Below are positions 8,954 through 17,470 of a stretch of 64,000 bases of DNA, one piece after another. The DNA lies in assembly GCF_000719115.1 (NCBI RefSeq), contig NZ_JOEA01000024.1, forward strand, positions 133,842 through 197,841, in the 5' to 3' direction. This DNA is from Lentzea albidocapillata. GTDB lineage: Bacteria; Actinomycetota; Actinomycetes; Mycobacteriales; Pseudonocardiaceae. Position numbers and translations under genes: made by a program. The notes beneath the pieces are model-generated. The model was not told where the DNA came from, did not search any database, and saw only the letters and a program-made list of their open reading frames with translations. Numbering within the stretch: position 1 is the stretch's first letter; every line of letters begins with the position of its first letter.

Positions 8954-9406
8954 TCACAGCCGCTCGCGGACCCACGCGACCAACCCGGGCATAGCCGCCT
9001 CGATCATCACCAGCACCTCGGTGAACCCGGCGTCGTCGCCGTAGTACGGGTCCGGCACGTCCACGTCGTCGGCGTCCGGATCAAACGAACGGAGCAGCCG
9101 CACGCGGCCGGGATCGACCATTCGGTGCAACGCGCGGGCGTGACCGGAGTCGAGTGCCACCAGCAGATCGGCGTCCAGGTGCTCGGCGCCGACCTGCGCG
9201 GCCACGTGGTCGACGGGATAGCCGTTGTCCGCCAACGTCTTCAGCGAACGCGGGTCGGCCGGGTCGCCGACGTGCCATCCACCGGTTCCGGCACTGGACA
9301 CCTGGACCTTCGAGGACAATCCTTCCCGGGACAGCCACTCTCGGAACACGAGCGCTGCCACGGGGGACCGGCAGATGTTGCCGGTGCAGACGAACGAGAC
9401 GTGCAT
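8954..9406 (-). CDS. ptpA: Low-molecular-weight protein-tyrosine-phosphatase
   Basis: 150-residue LMW-PTP. The P-loop CTGNICRS (C7 nucleophile, R13) sits right after the first strand (MHVSFV). The catalytic-acid region VPDPYYGDDAGF near residue 118 matches the conserved DPYY/W motif of the family. Length is typical (about 150-160). The ATG at 9406 is the only start that leaves the P-loop at its normal N-terminal position, although the frame is open further upstream. Family members dephosphorylate tyrosine residues in cytosolic or secreted contexts; the M. tuberculosis equivalent by position is PtpA (Rv2234). No kinase gene equivalent to ptkA is present beside it. Confidence 0.9.
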   Translation of the reverse strand: MHVSFVCTGNICRSPVAALVFREWLSREGLSSKVQVSSAGTGGWHVGDPADPRSLKTLADNGYPVDHVAAQVGAEHLDADLLVALDSGHARALHRMVDPGRVRLLRSFDPDADDVDVPDPYYGDDAGFTEVLVMIEAAMPGLVAWVRERL

Positions 9407-9490
9407 GTCGCGCAGCCTATGTGGTGCCGCCGCACGGTAACGCTCAAGCGCTGTCGCAAGATGTATGGACAAACGACATGGAGGCCGCCC

Positions 9491-9697
9491 ATGCAGACAG
9501 GTACCGACGTGCCCCCGCAACGGGAGATCATCGGGTGCACCGATGCCCTCGGGCGCCGTCGTGCGTTCGAGGTGTACCTCAACGAGAAGGGTCGAGTCTG
9601 CTTCCGCACCCCGCCCGGTGAGTCCGCGCAGCTCGACGCGTTCCAGCTGGATGAGCTGATCAGCCACCTCACCGAGCTCCGCCGCTACATGCAGTGA
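9491..9697 (+). CDS. Small conserved actinobacterial protein, function unknown
   Basis: 68-residue protein starting MQTGTDVPPQREIIGCTDALG. A GGAGG ribosome site sits 6 nt before the ATG at 9491. The sequence reads as a small alpha/beta protein (RRAFEVYLNEKGRVCFRTPPG then a helical DAFQLDELISHLTELRRYM) and contains two cysteines. Base composition and codon use match the neighbouring genes. It lies between the divergent LMW-PTP gene and the cobC-like gene and could be the first gene of that operon (36 bp gap). I cannot assign a function. Confidence 0.7.
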   Translation: MQTGTDVPPQREIIGCTDALGRRRAFEVYLNEKGRVCFRTPPGESAQLDAFQLDELISHLTELRRYMQ

Positions 9698-9733
9698 CGT
9701 GCCTGTCTGAGCCGGTCGCCTAGAATTCCGGCG

Positions 9734-10729
9734 ATGACCAGCCCAGACCTGCGCCACCACGGTGACGTCGACGCCGCACCAGGCCTCGCCGACTTCGCCG
9801 TCAACGTGCGGGTGCCGCACCCGCCCGATTGGCTGCGCGACCGGCTGGCCGCGGCGCTCGGCGAACTCGGGCGTTATCCCTCGAAGCTCGCCGAAGAACG
9901 TGCTCGTGAGGCCGTCGCACGCCGGCACGGGCGCTCTCCGGACGAGGTTCTGCTGCTCAACGGTGCCGCTGAGGGCTTCGCGCTACTGCCGAAGCTCGCG
10001 CCGCGCCGTGCCGCGATCGTCCACCCCGGGTTCACCGAACCCGAGGTGGCCTTTCGCGATGCCGGAATTCCGGTCGACCACGTGCTGCTCGACGGCGACT
10101 TCCGCCTGCGGGACGTGACTTCGGACGCCGACCTCACCGTCATCGGCAACCCCACGAACCCGACGTCCGTGCTGCACGAGGCCGCCGCGCTCAAGGCGTT
10201 GCCCGGCCGGGTGGTCGTCGACGAGGCGTTCATGGACGCCGTCCCCGGCGAGCCCGAGTCGCTCGCGCACGACGCTGACGTGCTGGTGCTGCGCAGCCTG
10301 ACCAAGACCTGGGGCCTCGCGGGGCTGCGCGCCGGCTACTTCCTCGGTGACCCGGAGACTCTCGCGAGGCTCGCGCACGGCCGTCCGCATTGGCCCGTGG
10401 GCAGTCTCACGCTGGAAGCGATCACGGCGTGCTGCGAACCGGAGGCGCTCGAACAGTCCGCGCGGTTCGCGCTGGAGGCCGAGCAGTACGCCGCGCATGC
10501 GTTGGAACAGCTCCAAGACCTCGTCGTCGTTGCGCCGAAAGGGCCGTTCCTGCTGATCAGGGCACCGCGAGGCGCGCGGCAGGCGTTGCGGGACAAGGGG
10601 ATCGCGGTGCGGCGCTGCGACACGTTCCCAGGGCTCGATGACACGTACCTGCGCGTGGCGATCCGGCCGCCGGAGGAGTTCGCGGTGTTCGTGGACGCGT
10701 TGCGCGTCGTGATGGAGGAACTGGCGTGA
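9734..10729 (+). CDS. cobC: Rv2231c/CobC-like PLP-dependent aminotransferase
   Basis: 331-residue fold-type I PLP enzyme of the histidinol-phosphate aminotransferase/threonine-phosphate decarboxylase group. Seen: GNPTNPTS (substrate/PLP binding), VVDEAFMD (aspartate contacting the pyridine nitrogen), [15 protein letters not shown] with the Schiff-base lysine K191, and a final arginine-containing RVAIRPPEE. The opening [20 protein letters not shown] resembles CobC proteins, which make aminopropanol phosphate for the cobalamin nucleotide loop. That would pair with cobD and the downstream phosphatase. The family has also been reported to have other aminotransferase activities, so cobC is the likely but not certain name. 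The stop overlaps the next gene (GTGA). Confidence 0.82.
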   Translation: MTSPDLRHHGDVDAAPGLADFAVNVRVPHPPDWLRDRLAAALGELGRYPSKLAEERAREAVARRHGRSPDEVLLLNGAAEGFALLPKLAPRRAAIVHPGFTEPEVAFRDAGIPVDHVLLDGDFRLRDVTSDADLTVIGNPTNPTSVLHEAAALKALPGRVVVDEAFMDAVPGEPESLAHDADVLVLRSLTKTWGLAGLRAGYFLGDPETLARLAHGRPHWPVGSLTLEAITACCEPEALEQSARFALEAEQYAAHALEQLQDLVVVAPKGPFLLIRAPRGARQALRDKGIAVRRCDTFPGLDDTYLRVAIRPPEEFAVFVDALRVVMEELA

Positions 10730-11550
10730 AGCTCGCCGACGTGATCGCGGTCCTGGAGTCCGCGTATCCGCCGAAGACCGCCGAGACGTGGGACGCGGTC
10801 GGCCTGGTCTGCGGTGATCCGCAGGAGGAGGTCACCAGGGTCCTGGTCTGCGTCGACCCGACGTCGTCCACTGTGGACGAGGCGGTCGAACGGGGCGCGC
10901 AGCTCGTGCTCGCGCACCACCCGCTGCTCCTCAAGGGCGTCAACGGTGTTCCGGCCGACGACCCCAAGGGTGCGTTGGTGCACAAGCTGATCCGCAACGG
11001 CGCCGCCCTGTACTGCGCGCACACCAACGCCGATTCGGCGCTGCCGGGTGTTTCGGACGCGCTCGCGAAGGCCATCGGGCTCACCGTCACCGGCCCGCTC
11101 GAACCGGCCGAGCCCGAGGGCACGGGCCTCGGCCGCGTCGGGGAACTGGCGGAACCCGAGCCGCTCAGGGCGTTCGCCCAGCGGGTGGCCGCCGCGCTGC
11201 CCGCCACCGTGCAGGGCGTCCGGGCGGCGGGAGACCCGGAACGCCTGATCAGACGGGTCGCGGTGTGCGGCGGCGCGGGCGACAGCTTCCTGGACGCGGT
11301 CAAGCACGCGGGCGTCGACGCCTACGTCACGGCAGACCTGCGGCACCACCCGGTGAGCGAGCACATCGAGTCCGGCGGGCCCGCGTTGGTCGACGTCGCG
11401 CACTGGGCCAGCGAGTGGCCGTGGTGCGAGCAGGCGGCGGAGATTCTGCGGGCGGCCTTCGGCGGTAGGGTCGACGTACTCGTCTCCACCCGCCGGACCG
11501 ACCCGTGGACCGTCGGTGCGACGAGCACAGCAGTAGGAGGACATGCGTGA
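10726..11550 (+). CDS. NIF3/YbgI family dinuclear-metal hexameric protein
   Basis: 274-residue NIF3-like protein. Metal ligands of the family are visible: AHHPLLLKG (His pair near residues 65-66), AHTNAD (His/Asp near 100-105) and the C-terminal [10 protein letters not shown] and DVAHWASEW histidines. Members form toroidal hexamers with a di-metal site. The biochemical role is unsettled, with a link to GTP cyclohydrolase-like folds. The GTG start at 10726 overlaps the preceding stop by 4 nt, and its own stop overlaps the Zn-ribbon gene, so the three genes form one operon. It is equivalent to Rv2230c. Confidence 0.9.
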   Translation: MKLADVIAVLESAYPPKTAETWDAVGLVCGDPQEEVTRVLVCVDPTSSTVDEAVERGAQLVLAHHPLLLKGVNGVPADDPKGALVHKLIRNGAALYCAHTNADSALPGVSDALAKAIGLTVTGPLEPAEPEGTGLGRVGELAEPEPLRAFAQRVAAALPATVQGVRAAGDPERLIRRVAVCGGAGDSFLDAVKHAGVDAYVTADLRHHPVSEHIESGGPALVDVAHWASEWPWCEQAAEILRAAFGGRVDVLVSTRRTDPWTVGATSTAVGGHA

Positions 11551-12284
11551 AAGCCGATCCCGCAGTGCAGCGCAGGCTGCTCGACCTGGCCACGGTCGAT
11601 GCCGAACTGGCGCGTGTCACCCACCGTCGCCGCACGCTGCCCGAGATCGCGGAGATCACCGAGGCCGAGCAGCAGGTGCGCGCCAAGCAGGACGCGCTGG
11701 TGGCCGTAGAGACGATGCTCACCGACCTCGACCGCGACGTGAAGCGCCAGGAGACCGAGATCGACCAGGTCCGCGCCCGTGGTGAGCGCGACCGCAAGCT
11801 GTTGCAGTCCGGTTCGGTGGGCGCCAAGCAGCTCACCGACCTCGAACACGAACTCGCCACCATCCAGCGCCGCCAGGGCATCCTCGAGGACGACCTGCTG
11901 GAGCTGATGGAACGCCGCGAGGCCGTCGACGCCGACGCATCCTTCGCGCGCGTGGAGCTCGACAAGGCCCGCGCGACCCTGAAGGACGCCGCCGGCCGCC
12001 GTGACCAGGCCCTCGCCGACCTGGAAGCGACCGAGAGCCGCCGTACCGCCGACCGTTCGACGATGGCCAAGGGCTTCCCGGACGACCTGCTGAAGGCCTA
12101 CGACCGTCAGCGCGAGCAGCGCGGCATCGGCGCCGCGCCGTTCCAGTCGCGCCGGTGCGGGGCGTGCCGGATCGAGCTGGACAGCGGCGCGGTGTCCAAG
12201 CTGAAGGAAGCGGCGGCGGACGAGATCGTGCGCTGTGATGAGTGCGGCGCGATCCTGGTCCGCATCGCGGAGCCCAGGGCCTGA
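11547..12284 (+). CDS. C4-type zinc-ribbon coiled-coil protein (Rv2229c-like)
   Basis: 245-residue protein with a long N-terminal coiled coil (residues about 5-185, rich in Glu/Arg/Leu/Ala heptads) and a C-terminal zinc ribbon. The ribbon has C204-x2-C207 ([11 protein letters not shown]) and C230-x2-C233 (CDECGAIL). This is the conserved actinobacterial family of Rv2229c, with weak resemblance to FlgN/CdsZ-like Zn-ribbon proteins. The function is not established; an RNA or ribosome link has been suggested for relatives. An AGGAGG site lies 6 nt before the GTG. It is the last gene of the cobC-NIF3 operon and is followed by a strong terminator. The usual next gene, RNase H/phosphatase, lies 13.5 kb away here. 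Confidence 0.88.
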   Translation: MKADPAVQRRLLDLATVDAELARVTHRRRTLPEIAEITEAEQQVRAKQDALVAVETMLTDLDRDVKRQETEIDQVRARGERDRKLLQSGSVGAKQLTDLEHELATIQRRQGILEDDLLELMERREAVDADASFARVELDKARATLKDAAGRRDQALADLEATESRRTADRSTMAKGFPDDLLKAYDRQREQRGIGAAPFQSRRCGACRIELDSGAVSKLKEAAADEIVRCDECGAILVRIAEPRA

Positions 12285-12301
12285 GTCGCTGGACGAACGT
12301 G

Positions 12302-12333
12302 GGCCCGGCAGAAACCTTTCTGCCGGGCCTTTT
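12302..12333 (+). terminator. Intrinsic terminator of the cobC-NIF3-Zn-ribbon operon
   Basis: Perfect 13-bp inverted repeat (GGCCCGGCAGAAA paired with TTTCTGCCGGGCC), followed by TTTT. It starts 18 nt after the Zn-ribbon stop. A and T bases at the top of the stem probably open to give a larger loop. Confidence 0.88.
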
Positions 12334-12364
12334 CGTCCTTTCGACGGTGGTTCTGTGGATACGT

Positions 12365-12910
12365 CTATCGCGCGCGCCGCAGCCGCAGCGCCGAGACGAG
12401 GAAGAACACGCCACCGATCGCCGCGTAGCCCGCGAGGTTGCGCAACGTCGCGTCCGCGGCACTCGCCTGCAGGAAGAACGACGTCCCGGCGAGCGTCGAG
12501 ATCGCACCGCTGATGATCATCGGCCACTGCCCGCCGAGGCTCCGGCGCACGAGACCGGCGGCGAGCTGCGTCACGCCGGACACGACAGCCCAGACGCCCC
12601 ACACCTGCAGGACCGCAGGGATACCCGACGTCACCGCGAACGCCAGCCCCGCCGCCGCGAGCGTACTGACCGCGATGTTGGTGTAGAGGGCCACGGAGGC
12701 CCGTCCAGCGCGTGCCGCACGGCTGTCGACGACGATCGCGGCCACGTCGAAGAGCGGGTAGAGCACCAGCAACGTGCCGCTGACCGGCCCGATCTCCGTC
12801 GCGGTGAGGAACAGCAGCGCCGCCCACACGACCGCGAACCCGAAGCGGACCAGGTAGAGCGTGCGGAGGGCGGGAGCGAGGCCTGCGGGTGACGCTGCGT
12901 CGATGCTCAC
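12365..12910 (-). CDS. DUF308-like integral membrane protein
   Basis: 181-residue protein with five to six predicted transmembrane helices (for example VRFGFAVVWAALLFLTATEI, GTLLVLYPLFDVAAIVV, AVLQVWGVWAVVSGVTQLA, and a last helix YAAIGGVFFLVSALRL). The repeated GxWAVVSGVTQLAAGLxRR pattern is like DUF308/HdeD membrane proteins, whose role is unknown. It is divergent from a TetR-family repressor across a 102-bp gap containing two palindromes. By the usual local-control logic it is probably the repressor's target. No catalytic motif is visible. Confidence 0.75.
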   Translation of the reverse strand: MSIDAASPAGLAPALRTLYLVRFGFAVVWAALLFLTATEIGPVSGTLLVLYPLFDVAAIVVDSRAARAGRASVALYTNIAVSTLAAAGLAFAVTSGIPAVLQVWGVWAVVSGVTQLAAGLVRRSLGGQWPMIISGAISTLAGTSFFLQASAADATLRNLAGYAAIGGVFFLVSALRLRRAR

Positions 12911-12921
12911 GAGGTGTCCTT

Positions 12922-12949
12922 GAAGTAGGGAGAACGTTCTTTCTACTTC
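12922..12949. promoter_or_regulatory. 28-bp palindrome, candidate TetR operator O1
   Basis: GAAGTAG and CTACTTC arms flank a perfect AGAACGTTCT core. Twenty-six of 28 positions are dyad-symmetric, centred between 12935 and 12936. It starts 12 nt upstream of the DUF308 start codon in the shared intergenic region, an ideal place to repress that gene. Confidence 0.7.
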
Positions 12950-12973
12950 GACAGTGTCAGCCGACTGCGGACC

Positions 12974-13002
12974 TTGTCAAGACCGAACGTTCTCTCTGTT
13001 AG
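12974..13002 (+). promoter_or_regulatory. Candidate TetR promoter overlapping second operator O2
   Basis: A TTGTCA hexamer (12974-12979) and TGTTAG (12997-13002) are spaced 17 bp. The second palindrome AGA-cc-GAACGTTC-tc-TCT (12980-12997) lies between them and shares the GAACGTTC core of O1. A repressor bound here would block its own promoter, giving autoregulation. The -10 match is weak. Confidence 0.5.
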
Positions 13003-13012
13003 CGTCGGAAGG

Positions 13013-13579
13013 GTGACCCGCACCGTGTCCGACGCCAGGAACCGCCTGCTGGGAACGGCCAGCCGGCTGTTCTACGCGGAGGGACTGCACTCCGTCGGAG
13101 TCGACCGCATCCTCGCCGAGGCGAAGGTGACCCGCGCGACGATGTACCGCCACTTCGCCGGCAAGGAGGACCTCGTCCTCGAGTACCTGACCGAGGCCGA
13201 CAAGGCGACTCGCCGCAACGTCGAGGCGGGCGTGGCAGCGGCGGCGGACGACGCGGACGCCGTGCGTTCCGTCGCGAGGGGAATCGCCGCGCACATCCGC
13301 CTGGAAGAGTTCCGCGGTTGCGCCTTCCTCAACGCCGCGGCGGAGTACGCCGACCCCGAACACCCGGTGCACAAGGCGGTTCTGGCGCACCGCCAATGGT
13401 TCCTCGACACCGTCACCGCCCTGCTCGCCCGTGTCGGGAACGCTCCTGCGGAGCGCGATGGCAGGCATTTCGTGATGCTGCGCGACGGCGCGATGGCGGC
13501 CGGCTGCCTCTCAGATCCGGATCCGATCGGTGACACCCTCCTTGAAGCGGTGGAAGGCATTCTCCGAGGGCGCGGCTGA
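13013..13579 (+). CDS. TetR/AcrR-family transcriptional repressor
   Basis: 188-residue TetR-type regulator (GTG start at 13013; a GGAAGG lies just upstream). The N-terminal HTH is clear: ARNRLLGTASRLFYAEGLHS, then VDRILAEAKVTRATMYRHF, then GKEDLVLEYL. The C-terminal ligand domain contains a GCAFLNAAAEYADPEHPVH motif found in a common actinobacterial TetR subgroup. It is divergent from the DUF308 membrane gene, and both palindromes in the gap are natural targets. The inducer is unknown. Confidence 0.9.
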   Translation: MTRTVSDARNRLLGTASRLFYAEGLHSVGVDRILAEAKVTRATMYRHFAGKEDLVLEYLTEADKATRRNVEAGVAAAADDADAVRSVARGIAAHIRLEEFRGCAFLNAAAEYADPEHPVHKAVLAHRQWFLDTVTALLARVGNAPAERDGRHFVMLRDGAMAAGCLSDPDPIGDTLLEAVEGILRGRG

Positions 13580-13616
13580 CCTCAGGGCCGGCTTGCGATT
13601 TCGTGACCGCGAGGCT

Positions 13617-13712
13617 GAGATCGGCTCGGGTGACTTCATGATCGCCGCGTCGGGCCACGACGCGTGGACGGTCGGCGAGGAAGCCTGCGTCATGATCGAC
13701 TGGCAGGGCATG
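13617..13712 (+). pseudogene. C-terminal remnant of a small cupin-domain protein
   Basis: A 31-codon stretch with no usable start reads like the end of actinobacterial cupins: EIGSGDFMIAASGHDAW then TVGEEACVMIDWQG. The GHDAW-x-VG-x-E-x-C-V-x-x-DW pattern is typical of that family. It lies between the TetR gene and the histidine kinase, in a different frame from both, with no upstream part in place. I read it as a decayed fragment left by a deletion. Confidence 0.5.
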
Positions 13713-13804
13713 GACGACAGCGTCGGCGGCTCGCGCTCGGCGACGGGCCGGGCCTCGTACTTTGGACGGATCTGTCCTGGTGCCGGCTCTCGTACGATGA
13801 GGAC

Positions 13805-14941
13805 GTGTTCGCCCTTCTGCGGTCGGTGTGGGATGAGCCCCGGCCGGTGCGTGCGGCGGCGCGGCTGTGGTGGGACTGGGTGCTGGTCGCCGTGCTCCCG
13901 CCGGTTGCGGTGATCGAGGCGTTGCTGCGGCCGGACCTGAGCTCGCGGGCCGGCTCGCTGGTCCTGGCGGTGGGGCTGCTGCCGCTGTTGTTGCTGCGCC
14001 GGAGCAGGCCGCTGTTCGTGGTCGCCGTCGCGTTCGGCGTGGCCGCGGTCGCCTCGCTGGTGCTCGGGGGCGAATCCGAGCTCGCCGTGATGGTGTACAT
14101 GGTGCTCTTCCCGTTCTCACTGTTCCGGTGGGGTTCCGGGCGCGAAGCGGTGATCGGGCTGGCGATCATGGTCGGCAAGGTCGGGCTGTCTGCGGCGCTC
14201 GGCTTCATCAGCGTGGGGGAGGCGGTGGGCGGCGGCGCTGTTCTCGGGGCGGCGTGCGCCCTCGGTGCCGCGGTGCGGTACCGGGGACGGGCGCGGGCAC
14301 GGGAGCTCGACCAGGTCAAGCTGCTGGAACGGGAGCGGCTGGCACGGGACCTGCACGACACGGTGGCGCACCACGTGTCGGCGATGGCGATCCGGGCCCA
14401 GGCGGGGCTCGCGACGGTGGCGTCGCGGCCTGAGGCGGCGATCGAGGCGCTCGCCCTGATCGAATCGGAAGCGTCGCGGGCGCTCGCCGAGATGCGCACG
14501 ATGGTGCGAGCCCTGCGCCACAACGAACCCGCGGACCTGGCACCCAGCCCGAACGTCGCCGACATCGAACGGCTCGCGAGCCCCGGCCGGCCTGGACCCG
14601 AGGTCGACGTGCGGATCGACGGGGCCGTCGGCGACCTCCCGAGATCGGTGGGGACCGCGATCTATCGGCTCACCCAGGAATCGGTCACCAACGCGCGGAA
14701 GCATGCCCGGCACGCCACCCGCATCGAGGTGCGGGTCACCGTCGGCGACTCGTCGGTCCGTCTCCGGGTGAGCGACGACGGCGACACCGGCAGCCTCCGC
14801 GGCACCTCGGCGCAGGGGCACGGGCTGATCGGCATGACGGAACGCGCCGGCCTGCTCGGCGGCAGTTGTGAGGCGGGCCCGAACCCCGGCCGGGGCTGGA
14901 CCGTGACCGCCGTGCTGCCGCTCACCGGGTCGGCCGCATGA
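13805..14941 (+). CDS. NarL-family sensor histidine kinase
   Basis: 378-residue membrane kinase. About five to six hydrophobic segments occupy residues 20-165, followed by a HisKA_3 dimerisation segment (ERLARDLHDTVAHHVSAMAI) with phospho-acceptor H184. A HATPase_c domain follows (N-box YRLTQESVTNARKHA, G-box DDGD...GHGLIGMTERAGLLGG). There is no large extracytoplasmic sensor domain, so the input is probably membrane-borne. I chose the GTG at 13805, which follows a GAGG, because the upstream frame runs through the cupin remnant region. The stop overlaps the response regulator ATG (ATGA). Confidence 0.87.
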   Translation: MFALLRSVWDEPRPVRAAARLWWDWVLVAVLPPVAVIEALLRPDLSSRAGSLVLAVGLLPLLLLRRSRPLFVVAVAFGVAAVASLVLGGESELAVMVYMVLFPFSLFRWGSGREAVIGLAIMVGKVGLSAALGFISVGEAVGGGAVLGAACALGAAVRYRGRARARELDQVKLLERERLARDLHDTVAHHVSAMAIRAQAGLATVASRPEAAIEALALIESEASRALAEMRTMVRALRHNEPADLAPSPNVADIERLASPGRPGPEVDVRIDGAVGDLPRSVGTAIYRLTQESVTNARKHARHATRIEVRVTVGDSSVRLRVSDDGDTGSLRGTSAQGHGLIGMTERAGLLGGSCEAGPNPGRGWTVTAVLPLTGSAA

Positions 14942-15609
14942 GCGTCCGGGTCATCGTCGCCGACGACCAGGAGATCGTCCGCACAGGACTCTCGATGATC
15001 CTCGACGCCCAGCCGGGCATCGAGGTCGTCGGCCAGGCACCGGACGGACTGCAGGCCGTGGAACTGGCCCGCCGGCTGCGGCCGGACGTGTGCCTCTTCG
15101 ACATCCGCATGCCCGGAATCGACGGCATCGAGGCCACTCGCCTGCTCGCCGGGCCCGGCGTCGCCGACCCGCTGGCCGTCGTCGTGATCACCACGTTCGA
15201 CCTCGACGAGTACGTCTACGCCGCACTGCGTGCGGGCGCCAGGGGTTTCCTGCTCAAGGACGCCGGCGCCGCCCTGCTCGCCCAGGCCGTCCACGCCGCA
15301 GCCTCCGGCGACGCCCTGATCGCCCCCAGCGTCACCGCTCGGTTGATCGAGGCTTTCGCGGACACCGGGCCCGCCGGCCGCGCCGGGCAGCCGATCGATC
15401 CGCTCACCGAACGGGAGGAGCAGGTCCTCGCCGCCGTCGCGGGTGGGCGCACCAACAGCGAGGTCGCCAAGGACCTCCACATCGCGCTCAGCACCGTCAA
15501 GAGCCACATCGCCAGCCTGATGGCCAAGATCGGCGCCAGGAACCGGGTCGAGATCGCCATCTGGGCCTACGAGACCAAGCGCGTCCGGAGTGGACTCCGG
15601 CGCCAGTAG
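14938..15609 (+). CDS. NarL/LuxR-family response regulator
   Basis: 223-residue regulator. The receiver domain (residues 1-120) has the acidic pair D9-D10, phospho-acceptor D55 in CLFDIRMPG and the conserved lysine in GFLLKDAG. The LuxR-type HTH (residues about 150-215) reads LTEREEQVLAAVAGGRTNSE, then VAKDLHIALSTVKSHIASLM. It is translationally coupled to the kinase (ATGA). Its targets are unknown. The DUF2306 and dehydrogenase genes immediately downstream on the same strand are the nearest candidates. Confidence 0.92.
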   Translation: MSVRVIVADDQEIVRTGLSMILDAQPGIEVVGQAPDGLQAVELARRLRPDVCLFDIRMPGIDGIEATRLLAGPGVADPLAVVVITTFDLDEYVYAALRAGARGFLLKDAGAALLAQAVHAAASGDALIAPSVTARLIEAFADTGPAGRAGQPIDPLTEREEQVLAAVAGGRTNSEVAKDLHIALSTVKSHIASLMAKIGARNRVEIAIWAYETKRVRSGLRRQ

Positions 15610-15704
15610 CCGAAAGTACGACGAGCGGGTCGGACCATCGGCCGAGATGATCGCGGCCCATGTGCCGATGAGTCGACACCGCCGCAGGCACCACGATCTG
15701 GCGT

Positions 15705-16376
15705 ATGGCCTCCTTCACCAAGTCGGACAAGCTCATCCCGGCCGCGATCATCCTGTTCAGCGTCATCCCGGTGCTCGGTGGCGCCCTCCGGCTGGCCGAG
15801 CTGGGCGGCGGCGCGGAGATCACACCGGACAACGCGCGGTTCTTCGCCTCGCCCGTGCCCGTGGTGGTGCATGCCGTCACCGTCAGCGTGTACTCCGTCC
15901 TCGGTGCCTTCCAGTTCGCTCCGGGCTTCCGCCGCCGCAGACCGGGATGGCACCGGGCGGCAGGACGACTACTGGTCCTTTGTGGACTCATAGGAGCGCT
16001 GTCAGGTCTGTGGATGACCGTGTTCTACCCCAAACCCGCCGACGTGGGCGCTCTGCTCACCGGCATCCGGCTGGTGTTCGGCACGGCATGGGCGGCGTTC
16101 ATCGTCCTCGGGTTCGCCGCCATCCGCCGCCGGGACGTCTCCGGGCACCGCGCCTGGATGATCCGCGGTTTCGCGATCGGGCTCGGCGCCGGCACCCAAG
16201 CGGTGACGCTGACCGCGTGGCTGGTGGCCGTCGGCGAGCCCGACCGGCTCAGCAACGCGTTGCTGATGCTCGCCGCCTGGATCGTCAACCTCGCCGTCGC
16301 GGAGTGGATCATCCGCCGCCCGGCGTCGCCGACTCGTCCGGCCCGCGCCGGACTCGCGCTCGAGGAGACTCGATGA
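15705..16376 (+). CDS. DUF2306 integral membrane protein
   Basis: 223-residue protein with about six to seven transmembrane helices. The DUF2306 hallmarks are present: a histidine in SPVPVVVHAVTVSVYSVLGAFQF, GWHRAAGRLLVLCGL, and HRAWMIRGFAIGLGAGTQ, histidine-containing helices resembling cytochrome-b561-like bundles. Its function is uncharacterised; heme or quinone association has been speculated for similar folds. The stop overlaps the start of the dehydrogenase gene (ATGA), so the two are co-translated. Confidence 0.82.
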   Translation: MASFTKSDKLIPAAIILFSVIPVLGGALRLAELGGGAEITPDNARFFASPVPVVVHAVTVSVYSVLGAFQFAPGFRRRRPGWHRAAGRLLVLCGLIGALSGLWMTVFYPKPADVGALLTGIRLVFGTAWAAFIVLGFAAIRRRDVSGHRAWMIRGFAIGLGAGTQAVTLTAWLVAVGEPDRLSNALLMLAAWIVNLAVAEWIIRRPASPTRPARAGLALEETR

Positions 16377-17350
16377 AGGCAGTCGTCCAGCACCGGTACG
16401 GATCGCCGGACGTGCTGGAGTTCCGCGACGTGGAGCCGCCGGCGGCCTCCGGCAACGAGATCCTCGTACGGGTGCACGCGGCCTCGGTCAACGCGTACGA
16501 CTGGCACGTCATGCGCGGAGACCCCTACCTGGCCCGGCTCACCGGGATCGGAGTCACCGCTCCAAGGAGGAAGATCCGCGGTCGCGACTTCGCGGGCACG
16601 GTGGAGGCGGTGGGCAGGGACGTGCGGCGCTTCCGGCCCGGTGACGAGGTGTACGGCGACCTCGGTGCCGCCGACGGAGCGTTCGCCGAGTACGTGTGCG
16701 TGTCCGAGGACCTCGTCGAGGCCAAGCCCGCCAACCTGACGTTCGAGCAGGCCGCCGCGGTACCGCTGGCCGGGCACACCGCGTTGAAGGGACTGCGAGA
16801 CGTCCAGCCGGGACAGCACGTCCTGGTCAACGGAGCGTCCGGAGGCGTGGGCACGTTCGCCGTGCAGATCGCGAAGTCCTTGGGCGCCACGGTGACCGGC
16901 GTGTGCCGCACGAGGAACACCGAGCTGGTGGCGTCGCTCGGCGCGGACCACGTCATCGACTACACCGTGGACGACTTCACCAGGAACGGCACGCGCTACG
17001 ACCTCGTCCTCGATCTGGTCGGCAACCACTCGCTGACCGCGTTGCGGCGTGCGCTCACGCCCGGTGGGACGATCGTGCTGTCCGGCGGGGGAGTGTTCAG
17101 CGGCGGCAGCCTCGTCGGGCCCATGTGGCTGATGATCAGGGCGAAGCTGCTGGTCCCGTTCGTCCGCGACCGGCTGCTGGTGCTCACCACGACGCTCGAC
17201 CGGGAGATCCTCGCGGCGCTGCGGCACCTCGCCGAGTCGGGAGGCTTCACGCCGGTCATCGACCGCACCTACTCGCTGGAGGAGGTGCCCGAGGCCGTCC
17301 GCTACGTCGAGACCGAACACGCCCGCGCGAAGGTCGTCATCACTATGTGA
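16373..17350 (+). CDS. NAD(P)-dependent MDR oxidoreductase (quinone-reductase type)
   Basis: 325-residue medium-chain dehydrogenase/reductase. The GroES-like N-domain (MKAVVQHRYGSPDVLEFRDV) leads to GRDFAGTVEAVG, and the Rossmann fold contains NGASGGVGTFAVQIAKSLGA (residues about 150-170). The catalytic-zinc cysteine/histidine pattern of true alcohol dehydrogenases is absent, so it belongs with quinone oxidoreductase/zinc-free enoyl reductase types. It overlaps DUF2306 by 4 nt. A DUF2306 protein paired with an MDR enzyme suggests a membrane redox function, but the substrate cannot be read from the sequence. Confidence 0.88.
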   Translation: MKAVVQHRYGSPDVLEFRDVEPPAASGNEILVRVHAASVNAYDWHVMRGDPYLARLTGIGVTAPRRKIRGRDFAGTVEAVGRDVRRFRPGDEVYGDLGAADGAFAEYVCVSEDLVEAKPANLTFEQAAAVPLAGHTALKGLRDVQPGQHVLVNGASGGVGTFAVQIAKSLGATVTGVCRTRNTELVASLGADHVIDYTVDDFTRNGTRYDLVLDLVGNHSLTALRRALTPGGTIVLSGGGVFSGGSLVGPMWLMIRAKLLVPFVRDRLLVLTTTLDREILAALRHLAESGGFTPVIDRTYSLEEVPEAVRYVETEHARAKVVITM

Positions 17351-17362
17351 TCGTGACGCCCT

Positions 17363-17470
17363 TGCCAGGCCATCGTGGTGTTGATCGAGCGTATGGCGCG
17401 GGAGAACGCCGACTGGGGTTACCGCCGTTTCCATGGTGAACTGCTCAAGCTCGGACACCGTGCTGCTGCG
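17363..17470 (+). pseudogene. IS3-like transposase fragment
   Basis: A short stretch reading VLIERMARENADWGYRRFHG then ELLKLGHRAA matches the start of the integrase region of IS3-type OrfB transposases, where RMAxENxxWGYRRIHGEL is highly conserved. Similarity ends after about 31 residues, and no catalytic DDE residues or terminal repeats remain. It sits just 12 nt after the MDR oxidoreductase stop. Confidence 0.6.

Noticed and set aside
9125..9490. Upstream extension of the small 68-aa gene
   Set aside because: It would run antisense through the LMW-PTP gene; the ATG at 9491 has a proper ribosome site.
12285..12301. Second copy of the tRNA-Leu 3' end (att repeat) at the left border of the island
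   Set aside because: I looked for the tRNA 3' sequence near the Zn-ribbon end and saw no match, so the island is not claimed as a single integrated element.
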